A stretch of 64,000 bases of DNA from Cranoglanis bouderius (Eukaryota > Chordata > Actinopteri > Siluriformes > Cranoglanididae). This document shows positions 1 through 11,990 of the stretch, piece after piece (positions within the stretch are counted from its first letter, which is position 1; each line of letters starts with the position of its first letter). The translations under genes were made by a program, and so were the position numbers. The stretch is taken from assembly GCA_023630585.1 (NCBI GenBank), contig CM042539.1, positions 24,941,755 through 25,005,754 of the forward strand. The letters run 5' to 3'. The notes beneath the pieces are model-generated. The model searched no databases. It had not been told where the DNA came from and was given only the letters and a program-made list of their open reading frames with translations.

Positions 1-2
1 CA

Positions 3-193
3 CAATCTCATCAAGCACGTTTCCTTGAAGATGCAATTTCCAGCGTGTCGCCGCAGTGCTTTGTTCCAGACGACTCCGAAGCAATTGATCCTGGATCATC
101 CCTCTCAACTTCTACTGCCAGCCAAGCCAAAATGGCCTGCCTCGGGTTGCCTCTAAAGTCCGTGATGCCCTCACTTATCAAACGAGGGCCAGG
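3..193 (+). CDS. possible internal exon of an unknown host gene (left edge)
   Basis: One forward frame is open from the window edge for 64 codons and meets its first stop at 195-197. The peptide is mixed in composition, with a Ser/Thr-rich stretch near its middle, and is not low-complexity. A donor-like sequence (CCAGG|GTGAGA) begins at 194, just before that stop, as expected for an exon-intron boundary. Against it: a second frame is also open for about 50 codons, GC is locally high so stops are rare, and I do not recognise the protein. No other exon was found on this strand. If real, the next intron would cover much of the window. This is inference. Confidence 0.2.
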
Positions 194-1540
194 GTGAGAC
201 CGGAGACACCTGCTCTAGCGGACAGGCTGAAAGTAGGAGACAGAGGGGTAAATACAGAAGGATAACTGTTCGTGTTTTCTACAGTGTTGGTGTGCGATCA
301 TGTAAACAAACAGCCAAATATCTCATGCATAGTGTAAACTGCCTTTCACCATAAGGGGTAAAACTGTTTGCTGTCATCTATTACAGTGGCATTTAAGAAG
401 ACTCATGGGACTTACACACATGCAAGGAGAACAGCATGATTTTGTGTGACCTTCACCATAATGTTGTTGTTTTTTTGTAATATGGAATCTTTGGTATTGG
501 AAGAAGCTAAAAAACTTAATAAGGAAGGAATAAAACCCCGCCCCCATCTGATATCACCACCAGCCATCACTGCATATATAGATAATCACTTGACCTTTCA
601 TTATGACCAACAGTATTATTACGTTGTACACCCGAACCATGTTCTCACTGCGACAGTTCTCTTTGACAGCCATCACACTGGGGAATCCTTTCAGCATCAT
701 CATGCATCATTACATATGACATCTGTTTACTCTCATACCCTTTCATAGTTGACAAGAATTTTGGAAATATTCCATGGTGCATTGTGGAAAGCTCCACACA
801 TCTGCCTAGCTAGTGACTAAAACAAAAATACTCAAGGTGTTCTGAAACCCACATACACAAACACACCTTATAAAGGACAAGCAGACTGTTTTGGACAAAC
901 AAACATTGTCTGCCGTCGCAGCCTGGCAGCCGAGACGCGCTACAGCCAGCATCCCTGCCACATCACTCAGCTCCTCCTCCTTCCTGTCATCCTCTTCTGT
1001 TTTTCTCTCTGTAATCTTGTCACAAATGCATCGTCGACATGACTAACCCCCTTCCTCATTCTTCCTCTCCTTCGCTCTCCCTCCTACTCGCCTTTTTTGT
1101 CTTAATTACCGTGCCAATCATAATTCCCCCCATTCCCTCCCTTATTATGAAAAAAAAAAAAAAAAATTACCACAACACAGAACTAGCAAATTTGTGATAT
1201 TTAATTTTCCATTGACCCTTCAACTATTCACAAACAGAGAGGAACGTCTGAAATTTAATTGAATGGGTCACTGGTGGTGAAAAATCCAGATGAAAATAAA
1301 TAAAAAATAACTCAAGGCAAAGCGACCAGAAGCAAGTGGTGTGATTCAAGTGAGCTGCGTGCATGTTACACTCCTTCACTCTTTCCCTCCTTTCCCTCGC
1401 TGGATGTCAAACCTGTCCATCATAGACCTTTTTATCTGGAGACAAGATGCAGAGATGCAGACTCGGCGCTGTCTGGCCTTTGCAACGTTAATGTCAGTGT
1501 TTATTTGTGTGTGCGCAATTATAAAGCCTGGAGTTTTCCA

Positions 1541-1545
<5 letters not shown>

Positions 1546-1600
<55 letters not shown>
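1546..1600. repeat. (CA)n microsatellite
   Basis: Uninterrupted AC dinucleotides for about 55 bp. The forward and reverse ORFs crossing it (Thr-His or Cys-Val runs) are artefacts of the repeat. Confidence 0.95.
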
Positions 1601-1601
<1 letters not shown>

Positions 1602-2057
1602 CACTCTACTCTCTCATTCATGTTTGAGCTACTTTACCTGCTCAGTTTGTCCTTTTGCCATGCTTACAAACTTTAAAAGACATACCTGTATTTAAATCGC
1701 TGTTAAGGGATTTTATGGCAGACTTTTGGCAACATCTCAGACACAGCCTTAATGAAAACCCCTTAATTAAAAAGCCCTTAAAAGCACACAAGTCTGCGAC
1801 AATGAGAAGCTGTCCACCGCTCCTGTGTGCCGATTGCTACGAGTTAACAAATTAATAGCTGACCTATCATGATGATAAATAATGTAAGTGTCAGTATGAT
1901 GAATAGATGTCCCGATGCCGCAGGCATTGTGCTTCTTGTGCTGGAAATCATTAAATGTGATGTGTGCATAACTAGACCATCATTTGCAAATGTGGTAAAT
2001 TCTGTGGTTTATGTTTGAATATAGAAATCTGTCAGGAAATGTTTATGTGATGACTTT

Positions 2058-2187
2058 GTAAGGAATAAAACACTTGGAATTGAACATTTTAATTGATTAA
2101 AGAATGTCACATCTTACTTTTTCTAGTTTATAGTTACGTATTACATATAACGTCCACAAGGCAAGTTAGTTCCTATTATCGATCCAA
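2058..2187 (-). mobile_element. fragment of family H repeat
   Basis: It begins with GGAATAAAACACTT and continues with degraded matches to the family H body, including TTTATAGTTACGT and CAAGTTAGTTCCTATTATC. It is much shorter and more diverged than the other copies. Confidence 0.45.
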
Positions 2188-2558
2188 ACGATGTTCTTCA
2201 TGTCTGATAAAGACCCTCAGCATTCACATATAATCCATCAGACTCAAACGGCTCGTGTATTTCAAGGCAGAGACGTGGATCATTCTTAACGGTGGCATGT
2301 ACTCCACTGGGGACCTTAATTACAAGAAAGCTCTAGAAAGCAATACAAGCTCTTCATCAAGTCTGCGTATGGTCATTTCTAATTCTACTGTCAGGTTCCT
2401 TTTTTCATCAACTTCATATCTGACGTTTCCGTATCGGACTAGTGTAAATGTGAGTATCATTTTAACAGTCTGAAAAATGCTTGATGTGTGGTTAAATTAG
2501 CAAAATCAATATCATCATAGCATTATAGCATGGAGAGCAAAGCAAAGAGCCTATGAGT

Positions 2559-2560
2559 AG

Positions 2561-2590
<30 letters not shown>
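2559..2590. repeat. (AAT)n trinucleotide repeat
   Basis: About ten TAA/AAT units with one interruption (ACT). Confidence 0.85.
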
Positions 2591-2591
<1 letters not shown>

Positions 2592-3021
2592 GCTAAGAAT
2601 TTCAATTGTGCATGCAGACGACACCTCGAACTAAAATGGAGGCAATGAGGTTTTAGTGTCAAACCCCATTTGTAAATGTGACTCAGAGGCACAATATGGA
2701 TCTTTATCAGCTAATTAGTACTTTAATTGAGTAATAGGTGCATTTACATACAAAAAGGCACCACAAAGATTCGACTTAAAGGGCAGCACTGCAGCTGTTA
2801 ATTCATTACTTTTTAATTGCAACCACAGCCCCTATTCATACACTGTCACCTCAGTGACTTTGACTGTGGCATGGATGTTGGTGCCAGATGGGCTGGTTTG
2901 AGTATTACTGTGACCTTCCTGACAGCTCAAACCATCTCTCATCAACAAGGCGTTTCTGCCAGCCATTAGATGTTGGATCAGATTGCTGCCACTATTTGAT
3001 TGGCTGATTAGATAATTGCGT

Positions 3022-3234
3022 TTACTCCCCCAGTACAAAGACATGCATTGTAGGTTGACTGGCATTTCCAAATTGTCTATAGTCTGTGTGTATGTCTGTG
3101 CGATTGTGCCCTACGATGGGTTGGCACTCTGTCCAGGGTGGCCCCTGCCTTGTGCCCCGAATTCCCTGGGATAGGCTCCAGGCTCCCCCGTGACCCTGTG
3201 TAGGATAAGTGGTATGGAAAATGGATGGATGGAT
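3022..3234 (+). mobile_element. tRNA-derived SINE, (ATGG)n-tail family, 5' truncated
   Basis: It matches the body of the other copies in this window: AAAGACATGCATTGTAGG, then GATGGGTTGGCACTCTG, then GGGATAGGCTCCAGGCT, ending in GGATGGATGG. The tRNA-like head is absent, which is typical of 5'-truncated reverse transcription. ORFs here on the reverse strand are spurious. Confidence 0.85.
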
Positions 3235-6224
3235 GTTTAACTCTCAAGCCACAGACATGATGAAGCAAGTTAAAAGTAGGGAAATTTTCCTGCAAACCTT
3301 GCACCTGGCAACCTTTCTACAGATGAATGACAATGAATTGTCCTTTTGATATTAAATATTTGGCTCAAACTTCTATCAAAAATATCTAATTTGTGGATCC
3401 AAACTACATTCTGGATTATTTTCTCTCTTCACTTCTTGGAAACCACAAGGACATTTCCGGAGTTTGTGGAGTGAGGTTGATAATACATTTAATCTTAAAA
3501 ACTTCAATCCTGCTTAAAAGTTTTCCACTAGTGAGTAAAGTCAGATTGGGAACAACACCTGTACCTATAGCTCCAATCGGGGGCAGTATATAGAGGGTAA
3601 ATTAAAACTGACCACCAATTGCCTATTAGATGGAAGCCTGTACACTACTAGCGAGGGCATTTTAGCCTCAGTAGGTGAATCAGTATCAGGAATGTGCCAG
3701 TATTTCTGAAATCTGATGTTGGCAAAGAATTCTGTAATAAACCCTGAAATCTACTGGGAGTCTTTCATTTTCACAAGAAACACTGTGACTTCAGTCTCAA
3801 GAGTATGGCGTGTTAGAAACAACACGTTAAAAACAGGCCATGTTTTCACATTTAACACAGTGTGTCTATATTCAAGCTCTGTCAGATGTTGTGTCTTTTT
3901 GGCCAAAATTCTGTATAACAAGTTACAAGTTAGACAAAATAGACAACAATAATCAAACCAAACAAAGGGATTTATTCATTGAAAGTTAGCATTCATTAAC
4001 ATGTTAGCGTTGCTAATCCAACACACAGCTTTACTTCTTACTTGATTTTAGGCTTGTCATTTGCACAAGTATATCAATTTCATATTTTATGAAACATTTT
4101 TAAAACTGAGTCATGCCACATATCTGAGGTAACACTTAGTAGCTAGCAAGCTAACATTATCTAATCTTACCACTGGCACTTTTAGCATAAAGTCTGCGTC
4201 TTGGATTTACAGAATGTTTTTAACTTTGGGTGCTGATACTAGCAAGTGTTAGCCATTTATACATTACTAGAATTATTTGGAATAGTAAGCAAGAATAGTG
4301 TATATAGAGCTCGCTGTATATTGTTTCTTTCCTTGGTGGCAAGCTAGCTATGAGATTATCAGGCATCTGTTGGCTACAGTCAGCTTTCTTATTTCTGTTT
4401 CTCTTTAAATCAGGTTAAAGTAGTAGATTTGCGACAAAATGCGACAAAGTACTAAACACGTAAGTTTGTTTTTAATTGACATTTCAGTTGCGCAATGCAT
4501 AAACCATAATGCCATAACCATAAAGTGTTTGAGATATTATTACTGCATTTGTGACAGTTAGCTCAACTACAAGAGCGACAAAAAAGCAGTCAATCCCACA
4601 GGAACATTGCAAACTGAAAGATTTCTGAAAAGATGAGCCTGTCCTTCTCCTGCCTGAGCTCATTTTAATCAGCAAGGGGCCGAGGTCCACCGGCTTGTCT
4701 AAGGTAATCACCATCAGGGGCCGTAAACTGCTGCTAATTGAATGCTCTCCTCATTGTCATGCATGATGGCACACAGCCTCCTTGCATGGCTCTCCTTGCG
4801 CCGGCCTCTTCAGCTCAGCTCTGCCTCTCTTCGCCTATCTCAAGTCTTCCAACATCATTTTTTCCCACAGATAGAGGAAGAAAGCAGGCCTTGTTCAGAG
4901 CAGCTACTCTCGCTCAGGGAATCTGGTGGAAAAGGAGGTCAAGCTGTAGGAGGAGGCGAGGGAGGGTGTTTTTAGATTCCAAGTTCATCACTGACACAGT
5001 TCGAGTTGATTCTGTTCATGCCAGTCTCCTGGCACACTCGCTTCATCTGTTTCCAAAGGGTCTAGAAAAATGGCTTCGTGAGTGGACCTTTCTGCCTTCA
5101 CATTAACATATAGAGGAGCTAATTCAGTGCGAGCACCACAGCACCACAGGTTAACACGAGGCGACAAGGGTAGGTTTACCCAGACGACACCTAGGGGAAG
5201 AACAAAGCTTGCACTACTTCTTACTCAAAGACAACTCCCTACAGCGCCAATTACAAAACAAGGTCATCAGTCTAGAGCCTTGTGCTCTTCATTTATAATT
5301 CAGTTGCGTATCAAATCTTCTTATTCATAGTAACACACCCATGTGAGACTTGCATACGCATACCGCGGTGCATTTATCATTGATGGCATTGCGCATGGCT
5401 ATAATTAATTTGTGTTCACTGCCCCGCTAATAGCTACTCTCACCTGCACCCTCTGTACACGCCACCTCTGGCACTCACCTAACAAGGTCAGCACCCGCAC
5501 CATTACATCGGGTTCTGCGCAGCCCTGGAGCGAGATGCAGAGTCCGACCATGCTTCCTTATTGATTATTTTCTTCTTCCGTTCCATTTTTTTACCCTCAC
5601 AATTTTCACCTGGCCGCTTCAGAGAGCTGTAATCATTCTTCACAGACCCCCCCAGACTTCCCTCACATCCCCCCTGCTGGCAGCTGTTGCTCAATGAACC
5701 ATCTGGAGAGGCACGAGAGAGCCCTCATCACCCTCTGCCCCGACCACAGCTGGCAAAAAGACGGAGAGAGAAACAGTGGGATGGAAGGAAAAGCATTAGA
5801 AAGATGGAGAAACTAAAAGACATAGTGAGAAATAAAGACTCATAGTGAGAACAAAGGTATGATCTGTATCCATTAAAACTCCTGGCAAGTTTTTAGCATT
5901 AGTTATAGCTTCTGGGGTGAAATTAATGGACTGGACTACCGTAATAGAAAGAATGGTGCTAGTCTTTTGAGGCAAGATTGCATTTTTTTTCGTCTGAAGT
6001 TTTGGTTAAGTTGGAAGGGACTATACCAGGTTTAGGAATATACTTACATCAGCTACCCGCTTCACCCCAACCACAAAAACTTCTTTCCTGCTTACTTAGA
6101 CTCATTTGTCTGTGAATGACCACGATCAATACTGCACATATTCAGCAATCTTTTGCATTTCCTATACTGTTTTAGTATCTCTGAGCCTATCCTTGTAAAC
6201 ACTGAATGTGAGGTAGGAATACAC
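3235..6224. other. unique non-coding DNA
   Basis: No repeat or gene was recognised. The ORFs at 4738-5106 and 4742-4975 overlap in two frames, lack splice signals in convincing positions and show no domain. GC rises around 4.7-5.8 kb. Confidence 0.5.
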
Positions 6225-6420
6225 CCTGAATGGTATGCCAATTTAATTAGTTGATTTGATTGGAAGGTCATGAGTTCAAATCCCAGCACTACCAAGCTGC
6301 CACTGCTGGCAAGGCAACCCTTGAACAATGCTCTTAAACCTCAACTGCTCAGTTGTGTAAATGAGATGAATGTTCATTGCTCTGGATAAGGGTGTCTGCC
6401 AAATGCCAGAAATAATAATA
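6225..6420 (+). mobile_element. V-SINE (HE1/DANA type), tRNA-derived
   Basis: It has a B-box-like segment, GGTCATGAGTTCAAATCCC, near 6266-6284. The conserved V-SINE 3' domain GCTCTGGATAAGGGTGTCTG follows near 6379, then an (AAT)-rich end. This domain arrangement is established for HE1/DANA SINEs of fishes. The A box is too degraded to place. Confidence 0.75.
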
Positions 6421-6777
6421 GGTAATGTTTAAATAATACCATGTACAGTACAAATAAGCTACCTGCTAATCCACAGACAAACTTAATTCTTATTTATTTA
6501 TGTATTCATTTATTTACATGAATAACCTTGATCAAAACTGTAGCTAGCCAGCATTCTTTAGCATTTTGTATACCTAATCTTTAGTTTGTGTGGAATCACA
6601 AACTACAGCAGTCACCTAAATTGCAAAGTAAAAGGTAGGGCTCTACCGTTAATTAGCTTGTATCAGCAGCAGTGGCATTAGTTTGAGACGGCAGTAATGT
6701 TATATAATGATATAAGTTTTGATTCGCATGAAAAAGCAAGAATTATCCGTACCACAACAATGTTTAATTCTCAAATC

Positions 6778-7655
6778 AGATTAATCAGAAGCTGTTAATT
6801 CATTTGCTATAATAGCAGCTCTGACAGTAATCAGTAGTCAGTCTAATTCACAGGGATTGGTTTAACTAAGTCTAATAGTAAAAGTAATACTAAAAATTAG
6901 TTATTCAACAGAGAAAGATGTATAATTGTTGATATAGGGACATTTTCTGTAATGAGAAAGAAGTTTATTTATTCGTTTATGGAAGGAGTCTCCAGTGCAA
7001 GTGATTTTTAACAGTCAGAGGTAAGGCTGTAACTTTAAGTTTTCTGCCATGGGAAAGTCTTCAGGACAAAGAGCTCTGTGCTTTGTGGTTTCTCAGTAAC
7101 AAGCTGCATTGTTTTTTTCCTTACCTTCAATAGAGAGAAAAAGAGAGGCTGGTGAGGGAACGACTGTTTGTTGCTGTTAACGTAAGCCATAACAAGAACG
7201 AACTTGTCTTGCAAACATTCTGCATTAAACGTAACTAAAAATGGATTAAGAGTATGTCATTGTTTAATTAATACAAAATGATTTCATTGAATTGATCAAT
7301 TGTTGTGGTATAAGATGAATAAAACATCCATCCATTTCTGGCTTATCCTGCACAGGGTCCAGGGAGTCTGGAACATATCCCAGGGGACTTGGGGCACAAG
7401 GTGGGGGACACCCTGGACAGGGTGCCAACCCATTGCAAGGCACAATCACACACAGCGGACAAATTAGAGATGCCAATCAGCCAACAACCCATATCTTTGG
7501 ACTGGGGGAGGAAACGGGAGTACCTGGAGGAAACCCCCAAATCACACAAGGCAGAGGCGGGAATCAAACCATAACAGATAAATAAATAAATAATAATGTT
7601 GTTGATTATTTTCCTATAAAAGCACAGCCTGCTGTGTTTTATTCGTTACTTAAAT
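6778..7655 (+). mobile_element. family H repeat, interrupted by a SINE
   Basis: It starts with TCAGAAGCTGTTAATTCATT, passes through GGAAGGAGTCTCCAGTG and GAGGCTGGTGAGGGAACGA, and ends in the core motif GTTGATTATTTTCCTATAA and GTGTTTTATTC. The core is split by the SINE at 7325-7570. No ORF with homology was seen. It is a non-autonomous element of unknown class. Confidence 0.7.
7325..7570 (-). mobile_element. tRNA-derived SINE, (ATGG)n-tail family
   Basis: In reverse orientation, a short CCAT tail lies at 7325-7334. The body (GCACAGGGTCCAGGGAGTC, GGGTGCCAACCCATTGCA) follows, and the remains of the B box (GAATCAAACC on the + strand) are at the far end. The A box is lost. It sits inside a family H copy, so it is the younger insertion. 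Confidence 0.85.
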
Positions 7656-9070
7656 TCCATTTACAGGTCTATAATTCTTGAATTTACTCTTGGCTAGTGC
7701 GTAATAAGTGACAGATCTAGTATCACATTTTTTTACCGTTTGAAACCATAGCCAAGCATAGACAAACGCTTTAAGGCTCATAAATTGTCTCTCAGTGTCT
7801 TTCAGCAGAAGGGCTATTGATCTGAGAAAGACAAACACCCCTTCCTGTGCTACGCTTCGACCTCCTCCATCGACAATGATTTCTGCTGCTTTCCCTGGTT
7901 AAGTATCCCTGTAAGCCCGTCAGGCTCTGCTGAGGGAGAGAAGGAAAGATTCTCAAGGAAAAGCTCCTGAGGTATTTTCCTCTTCACATTTAATCAAAGT
8001 TGGTGTTGGTATAGTGAATCACTGTGTCATCCGTGTTGCCTCAGAATCGTGCTGCCAGTCAGTCCGTCTGTCAGTCCATCAGTCTGTCAGTTAGTCAATT
8101 TGTCGGTCAGTCCGTCAGTCAGTCCATCCGTCCGTCCGTCCATCAGTCAGTCCGTCTGTGTGTCCGTCAGTCTGTCAGTCAGTCCGTCGTTTAGAGAGAT
8201 GGCATGATTCCACCATTAGCATTCAGGTTAACAGCTACACAGTTCATTGTATCTCTCTCATCAACTGTCACAAATCTTTTGACACCAACTGTGATTAAAT
8301 CAAAAACTGTTTTTCGCCAGGCTTGTTTCTGAATCCCAAGATCCCCTGTAATAGCTTGCCTCTCTGCGGCAGCCCAGCAGTGGTTCCTCACCATATGCGA
8401 GATTTTTATTCCCATTTTCCTGTTCCCTGTAGAGTGTGCTCTATTTTCGTCCCACACTCAGCACCTGCTCATTGAAGAGGCTTCAACAAGGAAACTTGAT
8501 TAGGCCATAGTAACCCCTGATAAACAATGTATGAGAGTCTGAGGTGAAGAAATGTACACATCTCTGTAGTGCGCTAATCTAAATTAGCAGCTGGGAGTCC
8601 ACCAGCTGAGAGTCCACCTGGGGTTTGAATGCCCAGGTGGCCAAACGCGCACACGATCCGGTCCAGGTGTGGCTCAACACCTTATTTAGATAATCATAGA
8701 GGCTGCATTCATTTTTAATTCCCTCTCCCTCTTGTTTTCGCTAATTAAGAGGTATCTGAAGGATCTCAGCCCTGGAGAACAGAAGGATCTCATTAGCTTT
8801 TCCTGAGCCACTGTGTCACTAGGCTATCCTGTTTGGCTTGCTTCATTGGCCGGAAAGCTCCTCTGAGTGCGAACCAAAGTGTGAACCATTAAAGAGAATG
8901 TGGAGTCTTGTTTTAATCAGGGGTTTAGTTCTCAGTTTCAGCATCTGTTTGTTGTTTGTGCTTAGTTTCTGGTGGGACAATGGGAAACAACAAAAACTGA
9001 AGTATTCCCCTTCAAAACACTGCCATCGCCACCAAAATGCCTGAAAGGACTTCAGTGCAGAGCAGCCATA
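7656..9070. other. unique non-coding DNA
   Basis: No gene was recognised. It contains the GTCN tetranucleotide tract listed separately. Around 8690-8800 there are several TAATTA/CTAATTAAG-type motifs in otherwise unique sequence, which could be regulatory, but this cannot be shown from one genome. Confidence 0.5.
8052..8190. repeat. (GTCN)n tetranucleotide tract
   Basis: Degenerate tandem GTCA/GTCC/GTCT units, for example CAGTCCGTCTGTCAGTCC, run for about 140 bp with substitutions but little loss of the 4-bp register. Confidence 0.9.
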
Positions 9071-9618
9071 CACAGTACTGTACAAAAGTTTTAGGCACCC
9101 TATTTTTTTTTAGTACAAACTTTGTTATAGATTTTTTATTTTATGACTTCTACATTATCAAGTCAGTACAAAAAAATATTTTAGATTCCCAAACATTAGT
9201 TTTCTAGCACAAAATTAAATGTTACAGAAAAATGTTTGTATGTCATTAAAGAAAGCAGCATATTACGTAAGAGACACTTTTCAGACAAAAAACACAATGA
9301 AGGCTGCTGGGTTTTGCTGCAAAAATAAGAAGCGAGTGCGAAAGTCAAAGTCTCCAGAAGAACTGTGGCTGGTTCTGCAAGATGCTCAATAAAACTTACC
9401 AGCTCATTTCCTTATAAAACTGCACTAATTGTACCGGAGACTACTGTTTTTATTTTATTTTATTTGTCACACCAAATATTGACTTTGTTTCATTTGCTAC
9501 TGTTTACTGCTCTTTACGGTGTTTTTTAAATGTAGAAACAGTTAATTTCATTATTCTGAAGGCATCTTTTGCTCTACAGCATTTCTCTGCATGTGCCTAA
9601 AACTTTTGCACAGTACTG
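9071..9618 (+). mobile_element. 546-bp TIR element (Tc1-like MITE), copy 1
   Basis: Termini near 9073 and 9618 are inverted copies of CAGTACTGTGCAAAAG followed by TTTTAGGCAC (left copy: GTAC in place of GTGC). TA lies outside both ends, as expected for Tc1/mariner target duplication. There is no ORF, so it is non-autonomous. Copy 2 at 35517-36070 is in reverse orientation; copy 3 at 23911-24268 is truncated. Confidence 0.85.
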
Positions 9619-10980
9619 TATATATATAATACATATATATATATAAACATTTTTTCATGGTGAATTATTACAGCGAGACACAGTGACACAGTCCCCTTGC
9701 AGAGTACAGGCAGCTCATTAGTCTAGCTGTTGTTACAGAGACTATGTGTACTGTACAAAATGGGACTGACGAGACAAGAAAGCGTTTACTGACCCAGAGA
9801 GAGACGGCCGGCAGAGTTCAAGGTATAGACGATACGTCTTTGCAAGCTAACAGCAGTGCTGATCACGTTCTGCAATTTAATTAGTGACTGAAGTTCATTA
9901 GCAGGCGTGACAGAGGAGACAGAGGCTAGCGTCTGCACATGCTCAGAGCAAGATTCTGATTAACTGGCTGGATTTTAACACGCATGGCATTTTTTACTGA
10001 GCTTCTTTGTTGTTCCGGTCTCAGATGAGCAGAACATCAGGATTAGCCAATCCAGGGATTAGTATTCTTTGGCTAATGATCATTCATCCCACTGACCGTG
10101 AAGTCTGTTTCTCTTGTCTCTTTGATTAGCGAGCCAGAAAATATAACATCACGACTAGCACTCTAATGAATACAGTGCCACAGAGAGCGGTAACCTTTTT
10201 AATCTGACTTATGCACTCTTAGATATTAACAAGCGAAGGATTTGTATTATTAGCGCTAGTCTGTACAGCTTGGAAAGTTCTCCAGCAGCCACTGGGATGG
10301 TGGAAAGTGCATTTGGCTTCATATAAGCAGATGATTATGATATTGAGTTTGAAAAAAAATATTCAGCTGAAGAGTCTCCAGTGCTAAAAAAAAAACAAAA
10401 AAACAAAAAAAAAAAACCAAAAAAACAAAAAACAAAAAAAAAAGTGCTAAGTGGTGAATCACAGCATTCTGTAGGTGAGTCACTCTCTAAGCACATGGAT
10501 TTTAAATATAGCCCATGCCTTTTCATAAGGATTGCAGAGACAAGAAAGAAACAGGATATAGAAAAATGTACACACTGTTGAAAAAGAATAGCCGAGTACA
10601 TCTCATTTACACTTGACGTGCTAATTAGATGCACTCAGCACATTATATCTTCTTTAAGACGTCGCAAGAATTCAAGCCAATAAGGACATTAACTAGTTCT
10701 AGTCCCTATCGCATGTGCCCCAGCACTTCACTGACAGCCAGTGTTAATTTAGGCTCTCTACACCTGAAGAAGACAGCCAGCCACTTCAGAGGAAAAATGA
10801 AGTGTCAGTGTGAAATACGGCTAAGACGTGGGTATTGTAATTACGTGTAGCTTCACAGCTCAGCAGCAGAGATCAGCTTAAGCTAAAATGTGACCTGTCC
10901 AGCAAAACAAATAGTCGATTAAAATCATTAATATGATTGACTTAACTGGTGGTGCACCACTAAAAACCCAATACCCATTC
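9619..10980. other. unique non-coding DNA with an A-rich tract
   Basis: An impure poly-A/CA tract lies at 10388-10443; the Lys-rich and Phe-rich ORFs around it are artefacts. The stretch 9990-10260 is repeat-free and rich in GATTAG/TAATGA motifs, a possible conserved non-coding element by inference only. Confidence 0.5.
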
Positions 10981-11990
10981 ATGCACTCATCCATCCATCC
11001 ATCCATCCATCCATCCATCCATCCCTTTCTCCATCACTATCCACCCATCAACCTTGCTTAATCATTCTTTCATTCATCCATCTACATCTTTCCAGTTTTC
11101 CCTGATTCTCCCTTTCTCTATCACTCTATGCATGCATAACCCCCTCCTCCCAACCAATCATCCATCCACCCACCAATTCTCCCCAGATCCACATCTTTCC
11201 AACATACTATCCATCAACACATTTTTGTACCCATCAATCTATGCATCTACTTTCCCTGTTCATCAGTTTCTTCATCATTCTATAAATCCATTATTTATCC
11301 ATCATCCCTCCATCAATCCAGTATCCCCCTGATTACCTCTTTCTCCATCAATCTATGCATGCATAAACCCCTCTTCCCGTTCACCCAATTTCCTCATATC
11401 ACAGCCTTGTGCCATTCTATCCATCAGTAAAGCTCTGCACCCATCCATCCATTTTCCCTCTTCACCAATTTCTCCACCATTCTCTCCATGTACCCCTCCA
11501 CCCATTACTTATCCATGCATCCCTTCATCCATCCAGTGCTCCTGATTCTCCCTTTCTCCATCATGCTATGCATGCATTAACCCCTCCTCCCAGCCAGACA
11601 TCCATCCACCCATCAATTTCTGCATACATCTTTTTGTCATTCTATCTATCAATCCATTTTTCCCGATCAGTGATTGATCCATTATTATGTCCAACCATGT
11701 GTCTCTCCAACCGTATACCCAATCAATCAATTTATCCATCCACCCATCATCCACCTGATTATTCCTTTTGCCATTAATCTATCCATGAAATTTCTTACAC
11801 TTTCGCTCCATCCATCCATCCGTACGGTTTCAGCCCGAGATGTCATTCTCCACCATTCTCTTATGAAACCACCCCCAATTATTTATCATTCTTCCCATTC
11901 ATCATCCTATTCTCTGTCACACTATCCATTCAAAAACTCCTCCACCTGTCCACCTTTCCCGATCCCCCTACATCACTCTATTTCTCCCTG
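10981..11990. repeat. CATC-rich satellite-like array with ~215-bp higher-order period
   Basis: It opens with pure (CATC)n at about 10987-11026. It then becomes a C/T/A-rich array in which a block CTTTCTCYATCA..CTATGCATGCAT recurs near 11128, 11355, 11568 and, degraded, 11781. These spacings are 227, 213 and 213 bp. The long Pro/Ser/His-rich forward ORFs are by-products of the composition. Confidence 0.8.

Larger units (their letters stand above)
194..3021. other. unique non-coding DNA
   Basis: No credible gene was seen. Short ORFs near 446-748, 1341-1855 and 2255-2473 have no recognisable domain or splice context. The stretch contains an A-tract at about 1148-1166, a CA repeat, an AAT repeat and a small family H fragment, listed separately. 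Confidence 0.6.

Noticed and set aside
8052..8190. CRISPR-like short repeats
   Set aside because: It is a plain GTCN tetranucleotide tract with no spacer structure, in a vertebrate genome.
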